From the NCBI GenBank assembly GCA_025450355.1, contig JANWHR010000031.1, positions 1-23,698 of the forward strand: a stretch of 23,698 bases of DNA, given 5' to 3'. This stretch comes from Micropepsaceae bacterium. GTDB lineage: Bacteria > Pseudomonadota > Alphaproteobacteria > Micropepsales > Micropepsaceae. How positions within the stretch are numbered: the first letter of the stretch is position 1; each line of letters begins with the position of its first letter. Shown one piece after another: positions 1 through 8,316 of this stretch. The notes under the pieces are model-generated. The model saw only the letters and a list, made by a program, of their open reading frames with translations. It had not been told where the DNA came from and did not search any database. A program made the translations under genes and the position numbers.

Positions 1-222
1 ATGGGTGGTTTTTCCTAATAATCGGTTTGTTCGTCAGCCGGCCGGGCATTTTTCTGGTCGCGAGCGGTACGGGCAGGCCATCCGGTAAGCTTTCATTCAT
101 CCTTTTCCGGTCAAGTGAAGGACATCAGACGCGCGACAATGGATGCTTTTTCCGGGGTGCCATTCGCAGCCGGAAGTTCCGAAACATCCGGCCGGAAGCG
201 GGCAAATGGAGGTTAAGAACAG

Positions 223-684
223 ATGAAGGGAAATCCCCGCTACATGCCGAAGCGGTCGGTGATGGCGGTCGTGGTGCTCACCGACGGGGGCACGCTCCAG
301 GGCCGGCTTTTCATTACCGACCAGGTGCGAATCAGCGATCTGCTGAACGACGAACGGAAATTCCTTCCGTTGCAGATGGCAGACGGCAGCATTGTCGCGC
401 TGTCAAAATCCAGCATTCAACAGGTTACCATGGCCGCGGCAGAATCGGCGGCTTACACCGGCCGCGATCCCTGGCGAATCCTCGGTCTCCAGGAAGGCGC
501 CTCGGTGGAAGAAGTGAAACGCGCCTATCGTGATCTGTGCAAAATCAATCATCCGGACGTGATCAAGGGGTTCGGCCTCAGCCCCGAATATCAGGAGCTC
601 GCTTCCAGAAATACCGCGCGCATCAATGCCGCCTACAGGCAAATATTGGACACCCTGCGCGCAATGCCTGAGGCCGCGGAATAG
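223..684 (+). CDS. Small J-domain (DnaJ-like) protein
   Basis: This 153-residue protein ends in a J domain (about residues 82-147) with the diagnostic HPD motif at 110-112, preceded by a basic helix (VKRAYRDL) typical of J-domain helix II. J domains stimulate the ATPase of Hsp70 (DnaK) and recruit it to a client or site. Residues 10-70 form a separate, mostly beta-like segment (LTDGGTLQGRLF, then MADGSIVALSKSSI), which I do not recognise with certainty and which may set the target. There is no G/F linker, zinc centre or DnaJ C-terminal domain, so this is a type III J protein, not DnaJ. No signal peptide or membrane segment is visible, so it is probably cytosolic. GGAGG at 208-212 lies 10 bases before the chosen ATG; a second in-frame ATG at 244 is less well placed. 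It appears to stand alone. Confidence 0.85.
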   Translation: MKGNPRYMPKRSVMAVVVLTDGGTLQGRLFITDQVRISDLLNDERKFLPLQMADGSIVALSKSSIQQVTMAAAESAAYTGRDPWRILGLQEGASVEEVKRAYRDLCKINHPDVIKGFGLSPEYQELASRNTARINAAYRQILDTLRAMPEAAE

Positions 685-692
685 TTCACCGG

Positions 693-713
693 ATGGCGGC
701 AAGATGCCGCCAT
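693..713. terminator. Perfect hairpin after the J-domain gene
   Basis: ATGGCGGCA (693-701) and TGCCGCCAT (705-713) are a perfect 9-bp inverted repeat with a 3-base loop, 9 bases after the J-domain stop codon. The position suits an end-of-transcript hairpin. No T-run follows, so a Rho-independent terminator is not proven. Confidence 0.35.
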
Positions 714-795
714 TCGAGGCGCCTGCGCCGCGCGGCCGTTGCCAAATCCGGCACGCGATGGAACACTCCCGGAGAAAGTCATACGGGAGTTATTC

Positions 796-1284
796 ATGGC
801 ACAGGTGGAAATTGCCCCTTCGGCAAAGCCGTTTGGGCTGACGGCGCTGATCCCGGCGATTGCGTCAGCCAGCGATCTGCAACTCGCCTATTCGGCCCTT
901 CGCATCACGCTCGGGATGAATATTTTTTTCCACGGCGCGATGCGCCTCATTACCGGGCTCGATGCCTGGGCGGCGACGGAAGCCCACCTGTTTGACAAAC
1001 AGCCTCTGCTTCCCATGTGGTCCGTCAGCCTTTTCCTGCACGTCCTGCCCTTCGTCGAAGTGCTGCTCGGCGCCCTCACCTTTCTGGGCTTGTTCACGCG
1101 CTGGGCGTTGATCGCCGGATCGATCATGATTTTGCTGCTCGTGTTCGGCAACGACACGCGGCAGGACTGGAACACCGTCGGCAACAATATGCATTACGTG
1201 ATCTATTATGTTGGGCTGATCGCCGCACTTCGCTACAACGCCTTCGCGCTGGATACGCTGAAGTCACGCCCGCATCGGGATTGA
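796..1284 (+). CDS. DoxX-family integral membrane protein
   Basis: This 162-residue protein has about four hydrophobic segments (roughly 32-52, 75-97, 103-118 and 133-147). Its order of features, with LRITLGMNIFFHGAMRL near the first segment and a Glu-containing second segment (FVEVLLGALTFLGLFTRW), matches the DoxX/DoxD-like family. Members are four-helix inner-membrane proteins; some are linked to thiosulfate:quinone oxidation or redox stress, but most have no proven function. GGGAG at 785-789 lies 6 bases before the ATG at 796. An upstream in-frame ATG at 739 would add 19 non-hydrophobic residues without a good ribosome binding site, so I rejected it. No partner gene that would narrow its role is adjacent. 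Confidence 0.8.
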   Translation: MAQVEIAPSAKPFGLTALIPAIASASDLQLAYSALRITLGMNIFFHGAMRLITGLDAWAATEAHLFDKQPLLPMWSVSLFLHVLPFVEVLLGALTFLGLFTRWALIAGSIMILLLVFGNDTRQDWNTVGNNMHYVIYYVGLIAALRYNAFALDTLKSRPHRD

Positions 1285-1301
1285 ACGGTGCCGGTCAAGC
1301 G

Positions 1302-1343
1302 AAAAAAACGGCATGATCCGGTTGCTGCTGCCGGATCATGCCG
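1302..1343 (-). terminator. Rho-independent terminator of the minus-strand lipoprotein gene
   Basis: CGGCATGATCCGG (1309-1321) and CCGGATCATGCCG (1331-1343) form a perfect 13-bp stem with a 9-base loop. On the minus strand the stem is followed at once by seven T (A-run at 1302-1308). It lies 52 bases beyond the stop of the minus-strand lipoprotein gene, so its direction and position fit that gene. It may also stop transcripts coming from the DoxX gene on the other strand, though without a U-tract in that direction. Confidence 0.88.
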
Positions 1344-1394
1344 GGTACGGACCGGACTGCGTTGCAGACGCAATCCATCCGGTTTGCGTCAGCG

Positions 1395-1595
1395 TTATCC
1401 GCAGAACGCCACGTCGTAATTGTACAGGCAGTCAAAGCGGACGCCTTCCCTGAAATAATAGTGATGATAGGGGTAACCCGTGTCATAGCCATAGCCATAG
1501 GCGTAGCGGTTGCCATAGCCGTATGTGTCGTAGGCGCAGCCCGACAGCATGACGATGCCGGCGAGGGCAGTGATGGCGATTGCGATTTTCTTCAT
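1395..1595 (-). CDS. Tiny tyrosine-rich lipoprotein, unknown function
   Basis: This 66-residue protein has a lysine-charged signal peptide and a lipobox (LSGC, Cys20), so it should be lipidated and anchored in the envelope. The mature part is about 47 residues. Some 13 of these are Tyr, many in Tyr-Gly or Tyr-x-Tyr spacing, and two further Cys lie near the C-terminus (Cys56 and Cys65). I know no function for this type. Short Tyr/Gly-rich lipoproteins are often lineage-restricted. The start at 1595 is chosen because GGAG lies about 8 bases upstream on the minus strand; the ATG 12 bases further upstream would put that site inside the gene. It is a single-gene unit with its own terminator, divergent from the secreted-protein gene that starts at 1786. 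Confidence 0.75.
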   Translation of the reverse strand: MKKIAIAITALAGIVMLSGCAYDTYGYGNRYAYGYGYDTGYPYHHYYFREGVRFDCLYNYDVAFCG

Positions 1596-1785
1596 GGTCC
1601 ACTCCATCGTGGTTGGCTGAATTTTTTACGCACAGCCTGCCACGCCTGTTCCTGTTGTCTGAACCTGCGCGAAGCTTTGTGTTCAGGACGCATTCATTCG
1701 ATCCAGTCACGCGCGCGTGAACGCACGCTTCACGACGGCGCGATCCTGCAATATTGTTGCACGCCGAGACTGCAGCGAGGCGACG

Positions 1786-2628
1786 ATGAAGCGCGTCCAG
1801 AGGCTGAATTCCATTGCCGCCGCATCCATCCTGGCCGCCGCGCTCTTGCCGGTGAATGCCGCCGAATCGCCTGTGCCCGGTTTTGCCCCCGACAGCACCA
1901 CGCGCTGGCTGGCCGTGGGACAGGATTTTCTGCCGCCCGACCACGGTCCGGGCCCCGTCACCTTTGACCGCGCGCATCCCTACCTGACCAATCCGGCCGC
2001 TGCGGCGAAGGGCGGCCAACCGACGTTTCGGGTTGCGGACCTCCGCAATCCGATCCTTCAGCCCTGGGTGATTCAGAAGATGAAGGCTGCCAATGACGCC
2101 GTACTCGCAGGCAAGGTGGCGTTCACGACCAAATCGACATGCTGGCCGGGCGGTACGCCGGGCGTTCTGATGTTTGGCGCCGAGCCAACCTATTTCGTGC
2201 AGACACCGAAGGAGGTCTGGATGATCTGGGAATTCGACCACCAGGTCCGCCGAATCTATCTCGACCAACCGCACTCGGCGCATCCAAAGCCGTCCTGGTA
2301 CGGAGAATCGGTCGGCCATTATGAAGGCGGAACGCTGGTGGTGGACACCATCGGGCTGAACGGACGCGTGCCGATCGACAACTACCGCACGCCGCACACG
2401 CCGCAGATGCATGTGGTGGAGAAGTTTCGCCTGACCGATGGCGGGAAAATGCTGGAGGCCGATGTCACCGTCGAGGACCCGGGCGCGTTCACTGTGGCGT
2501 GGTCTGGCAAACAGCGCTGGCGCAGGCAACAGGGGACGCTGGCCGAATATATGTGCGCGGAGAACACGGCCGATTATTTCCGCGACGCCGCGCAACCCAT
2601 TCCACAGGCGATGACGCCGGACTTCTAA
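1786..2628 (+). CDS. Secreted protein of unknown function
   Basis: This 280-residue protein has a Sec-type signal peptide (KR start, hydrophobic 9-21, likely cleavage near VNA at 23-25), so it is probably periplasmic or exported. The segment at 172-193 (GESVGHYEGGTLVVDTIGLN) is a motif I recognise from a widespread but unnamed family of secreted proteins, common in soil Acidobacteria and Proteobacteria; no biochemical role is known to me. Two cysteines (119 and 257) could form a disulfide. The start at 1786 follows GAGG at 1777-1780, and the signal peptide begins there; the upstream ATG at 1717 would add 23 residues that do not resemble a signal sequence. It is divergent from the small lipoprotein gene, and the 178 bases between them must hold both promoters. 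Confidence 0.7.
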   Translation: MKRVQRLNSIAAASILAAALLPVNAAESPVPGFAPDSTTRWLAVGQDFLPPDHGPGPVTFDRAHPYLTNPAAAAKGGQPTFRVADLRNPILQPWVIQKMKAANDAVLAGKVAFTTKSTCWPGGTPGVLMFGAEPTYFVQTPKEVWMIWEFDHQVRRIYLDQPHSAHPKPSWYGESVGHYEGGTLVVDTIGLNGRVPIDNYRTPHTPQMHVVEKFRLTDGGKMLEADVTVEDPGAFTVAWSGKQRWRRQQGTLAEYMCAENTADYFRDAAQPIPQAMTPDF

Positions 2629-2629
2629 C

Positions 2630-2667
2630 TGCCGGAATCGTCTATCCGTTCATTTTTCGTTCCGGCA
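2630..2667. repeat. Inverted repeat after the secreted-protein gene
   Basis: TGCCGGAA (2630-2637) and TTCCGGCA (2660-2667) are perfect 8-bp arms around a 22-base AT-rich loop. The first arm begins one base after the TAA stop. It could be a weak transcription stop or a processing hairpin. The long loop and lack of a T-run keep confidence low. Confidence 0.3.
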
Positions 2668-2753
2668 AAAGCAATTTTCCCGGGTGGGCAGTTCATCTGC
2701 CGTTCAACTGCGGGCCTTATCGTGCGACGCCTGAGTTTCGGGTGTCTTTCGCG

Positions 2754-4322
2754 ATGCGGCGTATTTCGCTGACCATTTCAACCGCCCTGGTCGCGGCAAT
2801 TCTCGCGGGCTGCGCGACAAAGGCGCAGCAGGTGACGGAAGTCAGGCCGGTGATGCGTGAACCGGCCGCTGTGAAGCAGAATCTCAGCGCGCACGACCTC
2901 GCGGTGCTGAACCGGTTGAGCTGGGGCGTAACGCCCGCGCTTGCGGATTCCGCGCTGCATGAGGGGATGGCCGGATTCATTTCGGCCCAGCTTCATCCGT
3001 CCACGGATTCCGGCCTGCCTCCGGAAGTGGTGGCGCGCATCGCTGCGTTGCATATCTCACAGGCGCCGGCTTTTGCCTGGGCGGAGCAAATCGTGCAGCT
3101 CCGGCGCCAGATCAACATGATCGCCGATCCCGAGCAGAAGCAGGCGCGGCAGCGCGAGCTGCAGCAGCGGATGAACGAGCTTGGCCGCGAAGCGCAGGAA
3201 AAATCGCTGCTGCTGGATCTCTATTCCAAAAATCAGCTGCTTCAGCTCACCACATGGTTCTGGATGAACCATTTCAACGTCTATTTCCCGAAGGCGGACA
3301 TCCGGGTCTTTCTCTCCGATTATGAAGATACGGTCCGGGCGCATGCATTGGGAAAGTTCCGCGACCTGCTCGCCGCGACCATGCATCATCCGGCGATGCT
3401 GCTCTATCTCGACAATGCGCAGAATGCCGACAAACGGATCAACGAGAATTATGCCCGCGAACTGATGGAGCTGCACACGCTGGGCGTCAACAGCGGTTAT
3501 ACCCAGAAAGACGTGCAGGAACTCGCGCGCATCCTGACCGGTCTTGGCGTGAATCAAAGGCCCATGGCGCCCAATATCCGGCGCGATCTCCAGGCCGATT
3601 ACCGCCGCAATGGCGCGTTCGAATTCAATCCGAATCGTCACGATTATGGATCCAAGATGTTTCTTGGGCACGAAATTCGCGGAAGCGGCCCGGCCGAAAT
3701 CGATCAGGCAATCGACATCCTGGCGGGCAGTCCGGCAGCCGCCCATTTCATCAGCGAACAGCTGGCGACATTTTTTGTTTCCGATGATCCGCCGCCTGCG
3801 CTTGTCGAGCGTATGGCCGCGACTTTCAAAAGGACCGATGGTGACATCGCGGCGGTGCTGGCGACCGCGTTCGCATCTTCGGAATTTTCTGCATCGCTCG
3901 GCCACAAGTTCAAGGATCCGATGCACTATGTCCTTTCTGCGGTACGGCTGTCCTATGGCGATAAGCCGATCCTGAATGTGCAGCCGATCCGCAACTGGCT
4001 GAATCGGTTTTCCGAACCGCTGTATGGCCACGAGACGCCCGACGGATTCCCGATCACGGAGGCCGCGTGGTCGGGGCCGGGCGACATGGCGACCCGTTTT
4101 GAAGTCGCGCGGGTGATCGGGTCCAGCAGCGCCGGACTGTTTAAGCCGGACGCAGAGAAAGCGGTCGAAACACCCGCCTTCCCGCAAATCGCCGGACCGC
4201 TTTATTTCGGCGTGATTGGACCGACTTTGGCCGCCACCACCACCAATGCGCTGGACAAGGCGGTCTCACCGCAGGACTGGAACACACTGTTTCTTTCATC
4301 CCCGGACTTTATGCGCTGGTAG
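2754..4322 (+). CDS. DUF1800 family lipoprotein
   Basis: This 522-residue protein belongs to DUF1800, shown by the family's hallmark segment around residues 230-262 (ENYARELMELHTLG, then the QKDVQELARILTG stretch). The RLSWGVTP segment near 54-61 is the usual N-terminal opening of the family. It starts with a signal peptide and lipobox (LAGC, Cys20), so it should be a lipoprotein. DUF1800 proteins are nearly always encoded beside DUF1501 proteins, as here, and are exported; their biochemical role is unproven. I chose the ATG at 2754 because it starts the lipoprotein signal; the open frame runs much further upstream but overlaps the previous gene and has no signal there. The site before this ATG is weak. 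The DUF1501 gene follows 10 bases later, so the two form an operon. Confidence 0.88.
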   Translation: MRRISLTISTALVAAILAGCATKAQQVTEVRPVMREPAAVKQNLSAHDLAVLNRLSWGVTPALADSALHEGMAGFISAQLHPSTDSGLPPEVVARIAALHISQAPAFAWAEQIVQLRRQINMIADPEQKQARQRELQQRMNELGREAQEKSLLLDLYSKNQLLQLTTWFWMNHFNVYFPKADIRVFLSDYEDTVRAHALGKFRDLLAATMHHPAMLLYLDNAQNADKRINENYARELMELHTLGVNSGYTQKDVQELARILTGLGVNQRPMAPNIRRDLQADYRRNGAFEFNPNRHDYGSKMFLGHEIRGSGPAEIDQAIDILAGSPAAAHFISEQLATFFVSDDPPPALVERMAATFKRTDGDIAAVLATAFASSEFSASLGHKFKDPMHYVLSAVRLSYGDKPILNVQPIRNWLNRFSEPLYGHETPDGFPITEAAWSGPGDMATRFEVARVIGSSSAGLFKPDAEKAVETPAFPQIAGPLYFGVIGPTLAATTTNALDKAVSPQDWNTLFLSSPDFMRW

Positions 4323-4332
4323 GGAGCCGAAC

Positions 4333-5517
4333 ATGAACAGACGTGAATTGCTGGTTGGTGCCGCCCTTTTGCCGCTGGTGCGCGCCGGGCGCCTCTATGC
4401 CGCGCCCGCCACGCAGAAGCGGCTTCTGATCGTTTTCATGCGTGGCGCCTATGATGCGGCGAACGTCGTCGTGCCGGGCGCGAGTGAATTCTACTACCGT
4501 GCCCGGCCAAATATCGCGCTGCCCCGGCCCGGCAGCGCGGAAAATGCGGCCCTGCCACTCGATGAGGCCTGGGCGATCCATCCGGTGCTGAAAGACACGA
4601 TTGTTCCGCTCTACAGGAAAGGACAGGCGGCGTTCGTGCCCTTCGCCGGGACCGACGATTTGAGCCGCAGCCATTTCGAAACCCAGGACTCAATCGAGCT
4701 GGGGCAGGACCTGAACGGTTCGCGTGATTTTCGTTCGGGCTTCATGAGCAGGCTTGCGGGCGTGCTGCAGGATGCCGTCACGCCGATTGCGTTTACCGGG
4801 CAATTGCCGCTTATCTTCCGTGGACAAATGATTATTCCCAACATGTCTCTCAATACGGGCGCAAAACCCGGCATTGATGCCAGGCAGGCGGCGCTGATTT
4901 CCGGGATGTATCAGGGCAGCGGCCTTGCTCCCGCGGTGGCGCAGGGATTTCAGGTCGAAGACGAAGTGTACAAATCCCTCGCCGGCGAAATGCAGGCCGC
5001 GAGCCGTGGCGCGACGTCAACAAAGGGGTTCGAGCTGGAGGCGCGGCGCATCGCCCGGCTGATGCGCGAAAAATTCAATCTCGGTTTTGTCGATGTGGGC
5101 GGATGGGACACGCACGTCAACCAGGGTGGGGCCTCGGGCTATCTCGCCGGGCGGCTTGGCGAACTGGGCAAGGGACTCGCGGGGTTTGCCGATGAGATGG
5201 GACCGGACTGGGCGAATACCACGGTCATCGCGATCAGCGAGTTTGGCCGCACTTTCCGCGAGAACGGCAATCGCGGCACCGACCACGGCCACGGCAGCGT
5301 CTATTGGATTCTCGGCGGCAACATCAAGGGCGGCCGGATTGTAGGTGACCAGGTACGCGTGGCCGAGGAGACGCTGTTCCAGAATCGCGATTATCCGGTG
5401 CTGAACGAATACCGCGCGCTACTGGGCGGCCTGTTCGCGAAGTTGTATGGCCTGGATGAAGGCGCTGTTCAGAAGGTCTTCCCGGGGTCAAAGTCCAAGG
5501 ACGTGGGGCTGGTTTAG
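4333..5517 (+). CDS. DUF1501 family exported protein
   Basis: This 394-residue DUF1501 protein shows the family motifs GGWDTHVNQGG (from residue 256), ISEFGRTFRENG (from 301) and a DHGHG cluster (317-321). These Asp/His clusters resemble the metal sites of the alkaline-phosphatase/sulfatase superfamily to which DUF1501 is thought to be related. The N-terminus (NRRELL, then a short hydrophobic stretch and an Ala-Ala site near 23-24) looks like a twin-arginine signal, so it may be exported folded. AGGGAG (4321-4326) overlaps the stop of the DUF1800 gene and lies 6 bases before the ATG, indicating translational coupling. The pair probably works together in the envelope, but its substrate is unknown. 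Confidence 0.88.
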   Translation: MNRRELLVGAALLPLVRAGRLYAAPATQKRLLIVFMRGAYDAANVVVPGASEFYYRARPNIALPRPGSAENAALPLDEAWAIHPVLKDTIVPLYRKGQAAFVPFAGTDDLSRSHFETQDSIELGQDLNGSRDFRSGFMSRLAGVLQDAVTPIAFTGQLPLIFRGQMIIPNMSLNTGAKPGIDARQAALISGMYQGSGLAPAVAQGFQVEDEVYKSLAGEMQAASRGATSTKGFELEARRIARLMREKFNLGFVDVGGWDTHVNQGGASGYLAGRLGELGKGLAGFADEMGPDWANTTVIAISEFGRTFRENGNRGTDHGHGSVYWILGGNIKGGRIVGDQVRVAEETLFQNRDYPVLNEYRALLGGLFAKLYGLDEGAVQKVFPGSKSKDVGLV

Positions 5518-5723
5518 CAAAGGGGCGGAACCATTCCTTTGCGGCGCGGACCTGCCTTCGCTCTTTGAGCTTCGGCAAGGCAAGCGCGCGGCTGCCGCCG
5601 CCTTTGCCGGTGTGACAGAAGGATCGGCCGCGTGTTCTCAAGTCGGGGGCTTCGGCTTGGTCCTCTTCCCTCGCTTCTGTCTTGCATTGGCGGCCAATCT
5701 GGCGTCAATCCGTTTGGAACGGC

Positions 5724-6275
5724 ATGACTACGGAACTCATTGGCACAATGACACGGAACTCCGCAGCAAGTGCGAGGCGGGCCGGTTGGATCATTGCGGT
5801 AGCGGCACTGATCCTCGATCAGGCAACAAAAAATTTGCTGCTCTATGGTTATGATTTTGGGCGGCTTGGGCCGCTCGCGCGAATCGTCGTTACGCCGTTT
5901 TTGGATCTCGTGATGGTGTGGAACCGTGGCGTTTCCTATGGCCTGCTGCAGGCCGGTAGCCTCACGGGTACGCTGGTGCTGACCGCCTTTTCCCTGATTG
6001 CGGTTGCAGTTCTATCGTGGTGGATGATGCGCGCCGGCCGGATCAGTCTCACGGCAGGGCTGGGGCTGATCATCGGCGGCGCGCTCGGAAATGTGATCGA
6101 TAGAATCCTGTATGGCGCGGTGGCCGATTTTTTCCACTTTCATGCCTTCGGCCGCGACTGGTATGTGTTTAACGTAGCCGATGCAGCAATCACCATTGGG
6201 GTGATTATTCTGCTGGCCGATGCGTTTTGGCGGCCCGATGCGGGCAATGAAGGAAGAAGGCAGTCCGGGACATGA
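5724..6275 (+). CDS. lspA: Signal peptidase II (lipoprotein signal peptidase)
   Basis: LspA cuts the signal peptide from prolipoproteins in the inner membrane, after Lgt has added diacylglycerol and before the Cys. The 183-residue sequence has four hydrophobic segments and the family motifs: an early LDQATKN (31-37), WNRGVSYGLL (67-76), GNVIDR (122-127) and the catalytic aspartate pair D135 (GAVADFF) and D153 (FNVADAAI). The length is normal, with a slightly extended N-terminus. Two ATG starts are possible, 5724 and 5748; neither has a strong ribosome binding site, so the exact start is uncertain. The next gene, itself a lipoprotein, overlaps by 4 bases (ATGA). Several predicted lipoproteins in this window would be its substrates. 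Confidence 0.95.
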   Translation: MTTELIGTMTRNSAASARRAGWIIAVAALILDQATKNLLLYGYDFGRLGPLARIVVTPFLDLVMVWNRGVSYGLLQAGSLTGTLVLTAFSLIAVAVLSWWMMRAGRISLTAGLGLIIGGALGNVIDRILYGAVADFFHFHAFGRDWYVFNVADAAITIGVIILLADAFWRPDAGNEGRRQSGT

Positions 6276-6883
6276 GTCTGGTGAAGCGAGCGCCGCGGAC
6301 ACTGTTTGCGGCCGGGATTTTGGGCTGTGTCGCTATTGGGATCGCGCTGTCAGGGTGCCAAGCCGTTCGGGAGGCGACCGGCGCGGCGAAGACTCCGCCA
6401 GATGAATTCACCGTTCTCACCAAGTCGCCGTTGGTGATTCCGCCGGATTTCAATCTCCGGCCTCCACAGCCCGGAATCGCTTCGCGCAACGATCCCGACG
6501 CCGACGAAACCGGGGGCAGTCTCAATCTGCCGCAAGGACCGACCACCGCCGCAGGTCTTGGACCAACCTATAGCGACGGCGAAAAATTGTTGCTGACCAA
6601 AACCAACGCGCTTTCGGTCGATCCGAACATCCGGAAGACGATCACCACCGATGTGGGGCTGGAAGATCAGGGTCCGGCTTTTGCCCAGAAGGTGCTGTTC
6701 CAGGGCGCGGATGCGCCGAAAGCTGCGGCTATGCCGGCCGCGGCTGGTGTGCCGGCCACACCTCCGCCGGCCACCCCCGCCGCCGGGATGGCGGGTACAT
6801 CTCCGCCGGCTGCAATGACCATGCCCGCGCCTGCCGCGCCTGCGACATCACCCGCTGCGCCAGCACCGGCGCCCAAACCCTGA
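6272..6883 (+). CDS. bamF: DUF3035 lipoprotein, BamF-like outer-membrane assembly factor
   Basis: This 203-residue protein has a signal peptide with lipobox LSGC (Cys29). It carries the conserved DUF3035 segment at 42-67 (PPDEFTVLTKSPLVIPPDF, then NLRPPQPG), which resembles the N-terminal stretch of BamC. In Caulobacter a protein of this family, BamF, is a lipoprotein of the BAM complex that inserts beta-barrel proteins into the outer membrane. After residue 150 the sequence is a low-complexity Pro/Ala/Met tail, probably disordered and poorly conserved. Its ATG overlaps the lspA stop (ATGA), and the M16 peptidase gene starts 5 bases after it, so the three are one operon. The family call is firm; the BamF role is transferred from Caulobacter. 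Confidence 0.85.
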   Translation: MSLVKRAPRTLFAAGILGCVAIGIALSGCQAVREATGAAKTPPDEFTVLTKSPLVIPPDFNLRPPQPGIASRNDPDADETGGSLNLPQGPTTAAGLGPTYSDGEKLLLTKTNALSVDPNIRKTITTDVGLEDQGPAFAQKVLFQGADAPKAAAMPAAAGVPATPPPATPAAGMAGTSPPAAMTMPAPAAPATSPAAPAPAPKP

Positions 6884-6888
6884 ACAAA

Positions 6889-8244
6889 ATGGCGGCCGCT
6901 CCCCGGCTGCTCATCGCCGCCGCGGCGCTGTCCGCTGCACTGGCTGCGGACGCGCCGGTCTTGTGTGCCGCGCCGGCCGCTCAGCCGCCGGCGCGGGCGG
7001 TTGCGTTCACGCTGAAGAACGGATTGCAATTGGTCGTCGTGCCAGATCATCGGGCGCCCGTAGTCACCCATATGGTGTGGTACCGCGCCGGTGCCGCGGA
7101 TGACCCGCCCGGCCGTTCCGGCACCGCGCATTTTTTCGAACATCTGATGTTTCGCGGCACGAAAACGGTCCCGAACGGCGAGTTGTCCAAAACTGTGGCT
7201 CGCAACGGCGGACAGGACAACGCCCAAACCTCAGAGGATTTCACCGTCTATTTCCAGCGGATCGCGAAGGACAAGCTGCCGCTGATGATGCAGCTGGAGG
7301 CCGACAGGATGGTCAATCTCGACCTCTCGGATGCGAACATCAATACAGAGCGTGATGTCGTGCTGGAGGAACGTCATCTGCGTGTCGATTCCGAGCCGCG
7401 CGCGCTCGCCGAAGAGCAGATGGAGGCGGCTCTGCAACTTTCCCACCCTTACGGGCGGCCCGTGATCGGATGGGAGGCCGAAATCAAACGGATTGGCCGG
7501 GCTGAAGCGCAGGACTTTTACCAGCATCACTACGCGCCCAACAACGCCACGGTCGTCGTCGCGGGGGATGTCAGGCCCGAAGACGTACTGAAGCTTGCGC
7601 AGCAGAACTACGAACCCGTGGCGCCGCATATGCTGGCGCCCCGGATGAACGAACCCGCGCCGCCCCGCCTTGCACCGACGCGGCTGAATTTTGCCATCGC
7701 GGGGACAAAACTGCCGCAGTTCATCCGCACCTATCGCGTTCCGGGTTATGTGGACAGCCCGCGCGGGACGGCGGAGGCGATGGAAGTCATGACCGCGATC
7801 CTGGGCGGCGGACCAACCAGCCGACTCTACCGCACGCTTGTGGTGGACCGGAAGCTCGCGGTGGATGCTGGCGCGTCCTACGACGGCCACAATCGCGGGC
7901 CTTCGGAGCTGACGGTATTTGCGGTGCCGCGGGAAGGCGTTAGTTTTGCCACGCTCGAAGCCGCGATTGACCAGGTGCTGGCGACGCTTGATCGTGCGCC
8001 GCCGGAAGCCGGTGAATTCGAACGCGCCAGGACGAAACTGGTCGCGGATTACACCTATCAGCACGACAACCAGTTCCTTCTGGCCATGGATTATGGACAG
8101 GGCCTGTCCATCGGCCTTTCGATCGCCGACATCGAGGATTGGCCGAACCGGATTCGTGCAGTCACCGCGGCCGGGGTGCGCAACGTGGCACAGCGCTATG
8201 TTGTTCCTCAGCAATCCGTCACCGGGTTGATGCAGGCCAGATAG
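6889..8244 (+). CDS. M16 family zinc metallopeptidase (pitrilysin/processing-peptidase type)
   Basis: This 451-residue protein has an Ala-rich signal peptide (about 1-28), so it should be periplasmic. The M16A catalytic domain has the inverted zinc motif HFFEH (His81, catalytic Glu84, His85) and the downstream third ligand in ERDVVLEE (Glu160 or Glu161). The later half (about 195-451) is the inactive M16C-type partner fold, including the GGGPTSRLYR segment. All catalytic residues are present, so it is predicted active. In many Alphaproteobacteria this position after lspA and the DUF3035 gene holds two M16 genes, an active and an inactive one; here only one follows. No clear ribosome binding site precedes the ATG, so coupling to the previous gene (5 bases) is likely. 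The substrate is unknown. Confidence 0.92.
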   Translation: MAAAPRLLIAAAALSAALAADAPVLCAAPAAQPPARAVAFTLKNGLQLVVVPDHRAPVVTHMVWYRAGAADDPPGRSGTAHFFEHLMFRGTKTVPNGELSKTVARNGGQDNAQTSEDFTVYFQRIAKDKLPLMMQLEADRMVNLDLSDANINTERDVVLEERHLRVDSEPRALAEEQMEAALQLSHPYGRPVIGWEAEIKRIGRAEAQDFYQHHYAPNNATVVVAGDVRPEDVLKLAQQNYEPVAPHMLAPRMNEPAPPRLAPTRLNFAIAGTKLPQFIRTYRVPGYVDSPRGTAEAMEVMTAILGGGPTSRLYRTLVVDRKLAVDAGASYDGHNRGPSELTVFAVPREGVSFATLEAAIDQVLATLDRAPPEAGEFERARTKLVADYTYQHDNQFLLAMDYGQGLSIGLSIADIEDWPNRIRAVTAAGVRNVAQRYVVPQQSVTGLMQAR

Positions 8245-8316
8245 CTGCAATTCGCTGTTTAGCGTTTTCCCGCCGCTGGAAAGGGGCGGTTAACCAATAT
8301 TTCCTAACCTCCTCTG

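Noticed and set aside
27..533. Plus-strand open frame at the left end
   Set aside because: It overlaps the J-domain gene in another frame, has no ribosome binding site and its Arg-rich translation resembles no family.
1483..2595. Minus-strand open frame of about 370 codons opposite the secreted protein
   Set aside because: It is antisense to a gene with signal peptide and family motif, and it also overlaps the small lipoprotein gene in another frame.
5518..5723. Possible hairpin or repeat in the space before lspA (TGCC 5553-5556 with GGCA 5574-5577)
   Set aside because: The paired segments are short with mismatched interiors, and no T-run or second copy supports a named element.
8270..8289. 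Possible terminator after the M16 gene (CCGCC with GGCGG)
   Set aside because: The stem is only 5 bp with a 10-base loop and no T-run.
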